Source: Chloroflexota bacterium (GTDB lineage: Bacteria > Chloroflexota > Anaerolineae > Promineifilales > Promineifilaceae). Taken from it: a stretch of 64,000 nt of DNA. A program made the translations under genes and the position numbers. Of the stretch, positions 6,589 through 14,202 are shown piece by piece (the stretch's first letter is position 1; every line of letters starts with the position of its first letter). The stretch lies in assembly GCA_013112725.1 (NCBI GenBank), contig JABFFZ010000018.1, positions 1 through 64,000 of the forward strand, in the 5' to 3' direction. Below the pieces are notes generated by a model. The model worked only from the letters and a program-made list of their open reading frames with translations, was not told the origin of the DNA and searched no databases.

Positions 6589-9387
6589 TTAATCTTTCAA
6601 CTCCAACCAGTTCACCCCTGTACTTATGCCCACTTTCAGGGGGACATCCAATTGATACGCATTCATCATGGTGTCCACCAGCAACGGCCGTACCACTTCT
6701 ACCTCCTCTTCCGGCAGTTCCAACAGCAGTTCATCGTGAACTTGTAGGAGTAATTTAGCCCGGTACGGCCGTAGCCGGTCAAACAACGCAATCATCGCCA
6801 TCTTTACAATGTCCGCGGCCGTGCCTTGAATGGGATGGTTCACCGCTTCCCGCTCCGCCCGCAGCCACGCCTGCCGGTTTTGCCCCGTCATCGTCCCTTT
6901 GAAAACCGGGAAATAGCGCCGCCGACCCATCAAGGTTTCCACATACCCCTGCTGCTTCGCCTGCTCCTTCGTCTCGTCCAGATAACGCTGGATGCCGGGG
7001 AATTGGGCAAAATACGCCTTGATGTAATTTTCCGCTTCCGCCAGCGTCAGTTCCGAATCCCGCGCCAGCCGGAACGCCCCCATGCCGTAAATCAGGCCAA
7101 AGTTCACCGCTTTGGCAAACCGCCGCTGGTTATAGGTCACATTTTCCACCGGGATGTTGTACACGGCTGCCGCCGTGGTGCGGTGAATGTCCTGGTCTTG
7201 CCGGAATGCTTCCAGCAGCGCCTCATCCTGGCTGACGTGCGCCAGGATGCGCAGTTCCACCTGCGAATAGTCGGCCGCCAGAAAGACGTGCCCTGGCCGG
7301 GCCACAAACGCCCGCCGAATCCTTTGCCCCTCCTCGCTGCGGATGGGGATATTCTGCAAATTGGGGTCACTGCTGGCGATGCGCCCGGTGATGGCCCCGG
7401 TTTGGTGGAAACTGGTGTGGATACGGCCGTCTTTGCCCACCATGTCCGGCAGCGCATCCACATACGTACTTTTTAGCTTGCCCAACTCCCGGTATTCCAA
7501 CAGTCGGGTTACCATGCCCGACTTTTTCTCTTGCTCTGTCTCCTTCAACTCTTCCAGTACGTTAGCGGCTGTGCTGTAAAAACCGCTGCTCGTTTTGCTC
7601 AGCCCCTCCACCGGAAAGCGGAGCTTCTTAAACAGCACGTCGCTCAACTGCTGCGTGGAATTGATGTTAAACGGCTCCCCGGCAATCTCGTGAATCTCCC
7701 GTTCCAGCGCCAGCAGCCGGGCATCTAAATCCTGGGACATGCGCCGCAAAAAAGGCACATCCAGCCCAATGCCCGCCTGCTCCATCGCCGACAAAATAGG
7801 AATCAGCGGTAGTTCCAATGCCATAATGCGATCCTGGTTCTTTTCTGCCACTTCTTTTTGTAGTGGTTCCACCAGCCGCAGCGTCATATCCGCATCGGCC
7901 GCGCCATAAGGGGCGGCATCGGTGATGGCTACTTCAGCAAAGGTGCGCTGGTTTTTACCCTTACCGATCAGTGCCTCAATGTGTGTCATTTCGATGCCCA
8001 GCCGGTGGAAGGCCAGTTCTTTCAGCCCTTTGTACTTGGTTGCCGGGTCGGTGAGCCATTCGGCAATCATCGTGTCAAAGGTGATGGGTGTCACGGCAAT
8101 GCCATACCGATCCAACACCGTGTAATCATACTTGGCATTGTGCGCCACCTTGCCAATGGCCGGGTTGGTCAGCGCCGGTTTAATGGCGGCCAATACCTGC
8201 TCAAGCGGCAACTGCCCCTCCGCCAGTTTGGGCGCGCTGGCAAACAGCGCCATCTGCCCGCTGTCACTTTGCTTCGCCTGCGCCAGATGCCCCACCGGAA
8301 TGTAATACGCCGTCGGCGGCGTCACCGCCAGGCAAATGCCCACCAACTCCGCGCTGGTTTCGTCCACGCCGGTTGTTTCCACGTCAAAGGCGACCAGGCT
8401 GGCGCTGTTGAGATGCGCCACCAGGTCGGCCAACTGCGCTTCGGTCTGCACAATGATCGTTTGTGTGGGCGGGGCGGTCTCGGTGGGGGGGGCAATGTCT
8501 ACGGCCGTTTCCACCCGCGCCAGCAAATCTCTGGTCAGCGTGCGGAATTCCAGTTCGCGGAATATCTCCAAAACCGCGTTCACGTCAAAGTCATGGGCTA
8601 CACAGGCTGCCAGATCAAGGCTAATGGGCGCGTCAGTGACAATACGTGCCAGCTTTTGGCTCAGGTAGGCGCTTTCTTTGCCATCCAGCAGCTTCTTTTG
8701 ATTGGCCCCTTTGATGCTGTCAATATGCGCGTAGATATTGTCCAGAGTGTTATACTCTTGCAGGAGTTTGGCGGCCGTTTTGGGGCCAATACCGGCCACA
8801 CCGGGAATGTTGTCGCTGGTGTCGCCCACTAATGCTTTGTAGTCTACTACCTGGTCTGGTCGCACCGCCCAATACTCTATCACAGCCTGGGTATCAAACA
8901 GTTCGGGCCGGGCATCACCTTTGCGCGGTGGCAGCTCGACCACCGTATTTTCATCTACCAACTGGAACAAATCCCGGTCGCCGGTGATGATGTGGACGGG
9001 GACACCCAGCGGTTTTGCCTGCCGGGCAATCGTCCCCAGCACATCATCTGCCTCATACCCATCCAACTCCAAAATGGGTATATTCAGCGCCCGCACCACT
9101 TCTTTGATGCGCTCAATTTGCAGCGCCAGTTCATCCGGCATCCGCTCGCGGGTGCCCTTGTATTCAGTGAACAGGGCATCACGGAACGTCGCGCCCACGT
9201 CAAAACTAACGGCAAAGTATTGCGGCGGATTGTCGCTGAGAATGCGTTCCAGCACGGTGCGGGTGAAACCGTAGGTGGCGTTGGTGGGTTCGCCCGCTTT
9301 GGTGCTGAATGCTTCCAGGGGCAGAGCGAAGAACATGCGGTAGGCCAGGGCGTGGCCGTCAATAAGAACCAGTTTGTTTTCAGACAT
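6589..9387 (-). CDS. polA: DNA polymerase I
   Basis: At 932 residues this is a full three-domain Pol I for Okazaki-fragment processing and repair synthesis. The 5' nuclease domain comes first (about 1-290, starting KLVLIDGHALAYR, with GDRDLFQL and the H3TH motif GVAGIGPKTA). The 3'-5' proofreading domain keeps its carboxylates: DVE in FDVETTG near residue 335, NAKYDYTVLD, and YGAADADMT. The polymerase domain shows DYSQVELRILAH, the O-helix RRFAKAVNFGLIYGMG and QVHDELLLE. Nothing is truncated. Large antisense reading frames across it are compositional shadows. The start at 9387 has no strong ribosome-binding site. Confidence 0.97.
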   Translation of the reverse strand: MSENKLVLIDGHALAYRMFFALPLEAFSTKAGEPTNATYGFTRTVLERILSDNPPQYFAVSFDVGATFRDALFTEYKGTRERMPDELALQIERIKEVVRALNIPILELDGYEADDVLGTIARQAKPLGVPVHIITGDRDLFQLVDENTVVELPPRKGDARPELFDTQAVIEYWAVRPDQVVDYKALVGDTSDNIPGVAGIGPKTAAKLLQEYNTLDNIYAHIDSIKGANQKKLLDGKESAYLSQKLARIVTDAPISLDLAACVAHDFDVNAVLEIFRELEFRTLTRDLLARVETAVDIAPPTETAPPTQTIIVQTEAQLADLVAHLNSASLVAFDVETTGVDETSAELVGICLAVTPPTAYYIPVGHLAQAKQSDSGQMALFASAPKLAEGQLPLEQVLAAIKPALTNPAIGKVAHNAKYDYTVLDRYGIAVTPITFDTMIAEWLTDPATKYKGLKELAFHRLGIEMTHIEALIGKGKNQRTFAEVAITDAAPYGAADADMTLRLVEPLQKEVAEKNQDRIMALELPLIPILSAMEQAGIGLDVPFLRRMSQDLDARLLALEREIHEIAGEPFNINSTQQLSDVLFKKLRFPVEGLSKTSSGFYSTAANVLEELKETEQEKKSGMVTRLLEYRELGKLKSTYVDALPDMVGKDGRIHTSFHQTGAITGRIASSDPNLQNIPIRSEEGQRIRRAFVARPGHVFLAADYSQVELRILAHVSQDEALLEAFRQDQDIHRTTAAAVYNIPVENVTYNQRRFAKAVNFGLIYGMGAFRLARDSELTLAEAENYIKAYFAQFPGIQRYLDETKEQAKQQGYVETLMGRRRYFPVFKGTMTGQNRQAWLRAEREAVNHPIQGTAADIVKMAMIALFDRLRPYRAKLLLQVHDELLLELPEEEVEVVRPLLVDTMMNAYQLDVPLKVGISTGVNWLELKD

Positions 9388-9659
9388 AGGTTATTGATCC
9401 GCGAAGGACGCGAAGGGGCGCGGAGGTTTGCTGTGCTTATTTCGTGTCATTCGTGTAATTTGTGGTAATGAATGAGCGGGATTGTACCATAAAACAGATG
9501 TTCTGTAGAGGGGGGGGGCAACGAATGGGAGTAAGGAGGGAAACATGGGTGAAGACACGGCCGTAACCCGGCCCAAACACCCAACAGACAGTCAGATAAA
9601 CCCATTCGTCATCTACGAGCCAACCACCCGAACACATAACCACCTGAGCACTTAAACAC

Positions 9660-9688
9660 TTGACACCCATATCCCCATCTGTCATACT
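9660..9688 (+). promoter_or_regulatory. Promoter of the FadR-type regulator gene
   Basis: TTGACA (9660-9665) and CATACT (9683-9688) are separated by exactly 17 bp. Transcription would begin at about 9695, inside the operator at 9695-9711. Confidence 0.6.
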
Positions 9689-9694
9689 ACGGCC

Positions 9695-9711
9695 AACTGG
9701 TCAGACCACTT
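9695..9711 (+). promoter_or_regulatory. FadR-type operator
   Basis: AACTGGTCAGACCACTT matches the E. coli FadR consensus core TGGTCNGACCA exactly and is palindromic at 7 of 8 paired positions. It starts 6 bp after the -10 box and ends 16 bp before the regulator's ATG, the expected place for autorepression. This is a motif match without binding data. Confidence 0.7.
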
Positions 9712-9727
9712 ACCAGAAGGATGTTGG

Positions 9728-10453
9728 ATGAACAACTGGACAGCCCCACAGCGGCCAAACTCTTACGCCGAACACATGTTGATCAATGCCATCCTGGATG
9801 GCGATTTTCCGCCGGGCAGCAGCCTGCCGGGGGAGCGTGACCTGGCGGTGCAGTTGGGCGTCACCCGGCCCACGCTGCGCGAAGCCATTCAACGGCTGGC
9901 GCGGGATGGCTGGTTGACGGTGCAGCAGGGGAAGGCTACGGCCGTGAACAACATCTGGCAAGACGGCGGCCTCAACGTCCTCAGTGGGCTGGTGCGGCAC
10001 AGCGAACATTTGCCGCCCGGTTTTATCACCAACCTGCTGGAAGTGCGGCTGCACCTGGCCCCGGTTTACACGGCGCGGGCGGTGGCGTTGGCGGCCGAGG
10101 TGCTGCACGAATTTTTGCAAAGCCAGGCCATTTTGCCCGATGAAGCCGCCGCCTTCGCCCATTTTGACTGGCAATTACACCGCCTGCTCACCCAACAGTG
10201 TGGCAATCCCATTTACGGCCTCATTTTGAACGGGTTTACCGATTTTTATGAACAGTTGGCGCGGCTCTATTTTGCCCCGCACGCTTCCCGCGCCGCGTCA
10301 CGGGCCTACTATGCGGAATTGGCTACGGCCGTTGCCCAACAGGACCCCACCCTGGCCGAAGCCGTCACCCGCCGGGCGATGCAAGAGAGTATAGAGTTGT
10401 GGCAGGAGGCCAGGGCGATTAGTGAGCAGTGGGCAGTGGGCAGTGAGCGGTGA
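9728..10453 (+). CDS. fadR: FadR-type (GntR family) fatty-acid-responsive regulator
   Basis: This 241-residue protein has an N-terminal winged helix (about 10-75; LPGERDLAVQLGVTRPTLRE, then RLARDGWLTVQQGK) and an all-helical C-terminal domain. Both halves resemble gammaproteobacterial FadR rather than generic FCD regulators. The acyl-CoA-binding half keeps NPIYGLILNG and the RLYFAPHASR segment that parallels E. coli RHYFANPEAR. Family knowledge predicts DNA release on binding long-chain acyl-CoA. A FadR-like operator overlaps its own promoter. The last residues (EQWAVGSER) are coded by a GTGGGCA-type repeat that has invaded the 3' end. It precedes two lipid genes on the same strand. Confidence 0.82.
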   Translation: MNNWTAPQRPNSYAEHMLINAILDGDFPPGSSLPGERDLAVQLGVTRPTLREAIQRLARDGWLTVQQGKATAVNNIWQDGGLNVLSGLVRHSEHLPPGFITNLLEVRLHLAPVYTARAVALAAEVLHEFLQSQAILPDEAAAFAHFDWQLHRLLTQQCGNPIYGLILNGFTDFYEQLARLYFAPHASRAASRAYYAELATAVAQQDPTLAEAVTRRAMQESIELWQEARAISEQWAVGSER

Positions 10454-10472
10454 ACTCGCTGCTCACTGACAT
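10420..10472. repeat. AGTGGGC/AGTGAGC repeat with inverted tail
   Basis: Tandem GAGCAGTG and GGCAGTG units are followed by the inverse GCTGCTCACTG. The repeat covers the last codons and the stop of the FadR-type gene. Related units occur at 44700-44760 and inside the methyltransferase gene near 42020-42060. Confidence 0.7.
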
Positions 10473-10483
10473 AAGGAGAAACC

Positions 10484-12076
10484 ATGAGACGATGGAACGG
10501 CTGGGGGGATGATACAAAGGATTATCCGGTGCCGGAGAGCGCCGCGCCGTTAATTGCCAAATGGGTGGGCAACGGCCGTCCACCGCAAGATGTGACGTTG
10601 GATGAAGCGGTCACGGCCGTGCCGCCTTCCCGCCTGCCTGATCATCCGCTGGTAAACAAGGACGCCGAGATCCGTCTGCGCCACGCGCGCGGCCAAAGCC
10701 TGCCGGACTTGATCGCCCTGCGCAGCGGGCAAATTGACGCCTTTCCCGATGGCGTGGCCTTGCCCACCAGCGAAGAGGAGGTGCAGGCGCTCATTCAGTT
10801 TGCGGCGGCAGTAGGGGCGAAACTGATCCCCTACGGCGGCGGCACCAGCGTTGTCGGCCATATCAATCCCCTGGCCGGTGATGCCCCCGTGTTAACGGTC
10901 AATTTGCAGCGGCTCAATCAGCTACAGCAACTGGACGAAACCAGCCATCTGGCCACATTTGGCGCGGGCATACAGGGGCCAGACCTGGAAGCGCGGCTGC
11001 GGGCGCATGGTTACACTCTGGGGCACTTTCCCCAATCGTTTGAGCTTTCTACACTGGGTGGGTGGATCGCTACCCGTTCCAGTGGGCAGCAGTCGTTGGG
11101 CTACGGCCGTATCGAGAGCCTCTTCGCCGGGGGACATTTAATTTCGCCAGCCGGGACATTGGAACTGCTGCCCTTTCCCGCTTCTGCCGCCGGGCCGGAT
11201 TTGCGCCAGATAGTGTTGGGCAGTGAGGGGCGATTGGGCATCATTACCGCCGCCACCGTGCGCATCACACCGCTGCCAGAGCGAGAGGAGTTTCACGCCA
11301 TCTTTTTCCCCGCCTTTGAGCAGGGCATGGCGGCAGCGCGCCAATTGGTGCAGGCGGGGCTGCCCCTTTCGATGTTAAGGTTGAGCACGGCCGTGGAAAC
11401 CGCCACCACCCTGGCCATGGCCGGGCACGAACGGCTCATCGGCGCCGTCGAAAAGTGGCTCACCTTTCGCGGCGCAGACGACGAGAAATGTATGCTGCTG
11501 CTTGGTTTCACCGGCGCAGACAGGATGGTGAAGGCCAGCCGCAAAGCGGCGCTGGACATCACCGGGGCGCATAAAGGGGTGCATATGGGGCAGCAGTTTG
11601 GCAAACAGTGGCACAAAGGGCGCTTCCGTACCCCCTACCTGCGCAACACGTTGTGGGAAATGGGGTACGCGGTAGATACGTTGGAAACGGCCGTGTCCTG
11701 GCATCACGTCCCCGAACTCATGGGCAGCATCGAAACCGCCATCCGCGCCGCCGCCGCCCCATTTGACGAACGGGTCCACGTCTTTACCCACCTCTCCCAT
11801 CTTTACACAGACGGGGCCAGCATTTACACCACCTACCTCTTTCGGTTGGGGCAGACGCCCGATGATACCATGCAGCAGTGGCAGGCGATGAAAACAGCCG
11901 CCAGCCAGGCCATCGTCGCCGGGCAGGGCACCATCAGCCACCAGCACGGCGTGGGGCGGGACCATGCCCCCTATCTGCCCGCCGAAAAGGGCGAACTGGG
12001 CATGGCCGTCCTCGCCGATCTGGCGCAGCGGTTTGATCCGCAGGGGATGATGAATCCGGGGAAGTTGTTAGGGTAA
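10484..12076 (+). CDS. Alkylglycerone-phosphate synthase-like FAD enzyme
   Basis: The 530-residue product starts with RRWNGWGDDTKDYP, the hallmark opening of alkyl-DHAP synthases. It then has a PCMH-type FAD domain (about 88-270; YGGGTSVVGHINPL, STLGGWIATRSSGQQS) and a cap domain ending in SHLYTDGASIYTTY and ISHQHGVGRDHAPYL, the conserved histidine region of this family. Known members exchange the acyl chain of acyl-DHAP for a fatty alcohol and so create the ether bond of ether lipids. The next gene encodes glycerol-3-phosphate dehydrogenase and the preceding gene a FadR-type regulator, which supports a lipid role. The true substrate is not proven. An AAGGAG site precedes the ATG. Confidence 0.8.
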   Translation: MRRWNGWGDDTKDYPVPESAAPLIAKWVGNGRPPQDVTLDEAVTAVPPSRLPDHPLVNKDAEIRLRHARGQSLPDLIALRSGQIDAFPDGVALPTSEEEVQALIQFAAAVGAKLIPYGGGTSVVGHINPLAGDAPVLTVNLQRLNQLQQLDETSHLATFGAGIQGPDLEARLRAHGYTLGHFPQSFELSTLGGWIATRSSGQQSLGYGRIESLFAGGHLISPAGTLELLPFPASAAGPDLRQIVLGSEGRLGIITAATVRITPLPEREEFHAIFFPAFEQGMAAARQLVQAGLPLSMLRLSTAVETATTLAMAGHERLIGAVEKWLTFRGADDEKCMLLLGFTGADRMVKASRKAALDITGAHKGVHMGQQFGKQWHKGRFRTPYLRNTLWEMGYAVDTLETAVSWHHVPELMGSIETAIRAAAAPFDERVHVFTHLSHLYTDGASIYTTYLFRLGQTPDDTMQQWQAMKTAASQAIVAGQGTISHQHGVGRDHAPYLPAEKGELGMAVLADLAQRFDPQGMMNPGKLLG

Positions 12077-12085
12077 GAGGTTGCA

Positions 12086-12181
12086 AGTGGCGAGTGACGA
12101 GTGACGAGTGACGAGTGACGAGTGACGAGTGACGAGTGGCGAGGACGAGTGACGAGTGACGAGTGACGAGTGACGAGTGAC
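12086..12181. repeat. GTGACGA heptamer array (about 13 copies)
   Basis: Head-to-tail GAGTGAC units with one 1-bp-short unit in the middle fill the gap between the flavoenzyme gene and glpD. A short TTGCAACTTGCAAC repeat follows. The same unit is used at 5311-5490 and 62507-62602. Confidence 0.92.
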
Positions 12182-12231
12182 TACCTGCAATTTGCAACTT
12201 GCAACTTGTCACCAATGTGAGGAATCCAAAA

Positions 12232-13974
12232 ATGTGGGATGCAACATGGCGCGAAACGGCATGGGCGCAGCTTGACCAGGAATGGGACATGCTGATCATT
12301 GGTGGCGGCATTACCGGGGCCGGCATTTTCCGTGAGGCGGCGCGGCTGGGGCTGCGCGTGCTGCTGGTAGACCAGCATGATTTTGGCTGGGGCACCTCCA
12401 GCCGTTCCTCCAAATTTGTGCATGGGGGGCTGCGTTATTTGAAAGAAGGGCAACTTGGCCTGACGCGCAGCGCGGTGCTGGAACGGGAACAGTTGTTGGC
12501 CGATGCGCCGGGGTTGGTGGACCCCATTGGCTTCTTGCTGGCCACCTATCGCCGCGACAAAATTGGCCGCACGGTCTACCGCGCCGGCCTGGCGATTTAT
12601 GACTTGCTGGCGCTGCAATGGAGCCACCGCTACTACAGCCCGGCCGATTTTCAACTGTTAGCGCCGCACATTGAGGCGGAGGGGTTGAAGGGCGGCTTTC
12701 ATTACCAGGATGCGCAAACAGATGATGCCCGACTGGTGCTGCGGGTGCTTCAAGAAGGGGCGACTGACGGCCGTAGGCGTGCCATCCCGCTCAATTATGC
12801 TGCCGTCACCGACCTGCTGCGGGACGCAAACGGCCAGGTTTGTGGCGCAACGGTGCGCGACGAAGTGACCGGGCAAAGCCAACCGGTGCGGGCGCGGGCG
12901 GTGGTGAACGCCACCGGCAGTTGGGTGGACAGATTACGGCGGCAGGTGGGAGGGGAGGAAAAGATACGGCCGTTGCGCGGCAGCCATCTCATTTTTCCCG
13001 GCTGGCGGCTGCCGGTGGCCCAGGTCGTCACCTTTTTGCATCCGGTAGACCAGCGCCCCGTCATGGTCTTCCCCTGGGAAGGGGCGACGATGGTGGGTAC
13101 AACGGACGTGGATCATCCCCACGATGATCTGACCGAGCCGTGCATTTCCCCTGAAGAGGTGGCCTATCTGATGGCCGCCGTCACCGCCGAATTCCCCTCA
13201 TTGAACATTCAGTTGCGTGACGTGATCGCCACCCAGGCCGGGGTGCGCCCGGTCATTGGCACGGGCAAAGAAGACCCGTCTGAGGAGTCGCGGGAGCATG
13301 TGTTATGGTTGGAGGAGGGGCTGCTGACGGTGACGGGTGGTAAGCTGACCACCTTTCGCCTGATTGCCCATGATGCGCTGAAAGTATTGCACGGCCGTTT
13401 CCCCGATTGGCCGCCGCTGGACGAAAAAATCCCGGCGCTGACGCCAACCCCACCCGATCTCCTGGCCGATGTGCCGCTGGACAGCCACCTGCGCCGCCGT
13501 TTGTGCGGGCGCTACGGAGCGCTGGCGGCCGACCTGGTAGCCGCCGCCCAGGAAGGTGAACTGGACACCATCCCCGGCACGCGCTATGTCTGGGCGGAAC
13601 TACGCTGGGCGGCGCAGGCGGAGGGAGTGCAGCATTTGGAAGATTTATTGCTGCGGCGGCTGCGGCTGGGGCTGCTGCTGCCGGAAGGGGGGCGGGCGCA
13701 TCTGCCGCGCATCCGCGCTATTTGCCAGGCGGCGTTGGGGTGGAGCGACGGCCGTTGGCAAGATGAAGAAGCCGCTTACCTGGCGCTGTGGCAGCGCGCC
13801 TACAGTTTGCCGCCGCTGGAAACTATCCCCGACTGGCGGGCGATGTTGGCCCGGGTGGAAATGGACACGGCCGTGACCGTGCATCATCCCGCCCGCCGCA
13901 CCTGGGTGGCCGGGGTGTTGGTGGGGGCGGCGGTTGTGCTGACGGCCGTGTGGCTCTGGCGGCGCAAGCGTTAA
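12232..13974 (+). CDS. glpD: Glycerol-3-phosphate dehydrogenase with C-terminal membrane helix
   Basis: This FAD enzyme oxidises sn-glycerol-3-phosphate to dihydroxyacetone phosphate and passes electrons to the quinone pool. The Rossmann motif GGGITGAG lies at residues 24-31, followed by GTSSRSSKFVHGGLRYL, ATGSWVD, and TGGKLTTFR further on. I start it at ATG 12232, with TGAGGA 8 bases upstream. The 580-residue protein carries an unusual extra: its last 25 residues form a hydrophobic helix (VAGVLVGAAVVLTAVWLW) ending RRKR, a probable tail anchor. GlpD is normally a peripheral membrane protein without such a helix. DHAP produced here is the substrate class of the preceding enzyme's pathway. Confidence 0.92.
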   Translation: MWDATWRETAWAQLDQEWDMLIIGGGITGAGIFREAARLGLRVLLVDQHDFGWGTSSRSSKFVHGGLRYLKEGQLGLTRSAVLEREQLLADAPGLVDPIGFLLATYRRDKIGRTVYRAGLAIYDLLALQWSHRYYSPADFQLLAPHIEAEGLKGGFHYQDAQTDDARLVLRVLQEGATDGRRRAIPLNYAAVTDLLRDANGQVCGATVRDEVTGQSQPVRARAVVNATGSWVDRLRRQVGGEEKIRPLRGSHLIFPGWRLPVAQVVTFLHPVDQRPVMVFPWEGATMVGTTDVDHPHDDLTEPCISPEEVAYLMAAVTAEFPSLNIQLRDVIATQAGVRPVIGTGKEDPSEESREHVLWLEEGLLTVTGGKLTTFRLIAHDALKVLHGRFPDWPPLDEKIPALTPTPPDLLADVPLDSHLRRRLCGRYGALAADLVAAAQEGELDTIPGTRYVWAELRWAAQAEGVQHLEDLLLRRLRLGLLLPEGGRAHLPRIRAICQAALGWSDGRWQDEEAAYLALWQRAYSLPPLETIPDWRAMLARVEMDTAVTVHHPARRTWVAGVLVGAAVVLTAVWLWRRKR

Positions 13975-14202
13975 GCATACTCAATTCCCGGCGATTAAAA
14001 TCGCGGCTACAGAGGGCAAAGCCCACCTTCGTGGACTGGGTCCCAGTCGGCGAAGGCCGACTTTGCCTTCTGTTGGTGCAGATTTATCTGCCTCATTGAG
14101 GAATATGCAAGCACTCTGCGCAGAACTGTGAGAAACTCGCCGAACCGCTTTTCTCCGCTACAATAGGCCAAACCAGTGCAGGCATAATCACGGAGGCAAA
14201 AC
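13975..14202. repeat. Intergenic palindromes between glpD and the DGR target gene
   Basis: Several short inverted repeats follow each other, including GGCGATTAAAATCGC and TCGGCGAAGGCCGA. A GGAGG ribosome-binding site for the next gene lies at the right end. No gene is visible. The segment marks the left edge of the octamer-free DGR region. Confidence 0.5.

Larger units (their letters stand above)
9388..9727. other. Intergenic stretch carrying the fadR control region
   Basis: The polA-proximal part holds degenerate [12 protein letters not shown] repeats, a run of nine G and one ACGGCCGT octamer, with no gene. The right end holds the promoter and operator described below. Confidence 0.6.

Noticed and set aside
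6826..8832. Two long + strand frames across polA (216 and 283 codons)
   Set aside because: They lie wholly antisense to polymerase and nuclease domains whose motifs are intact, and their compositions (His/Arg/Gln-rich) are typical of shadow frames.
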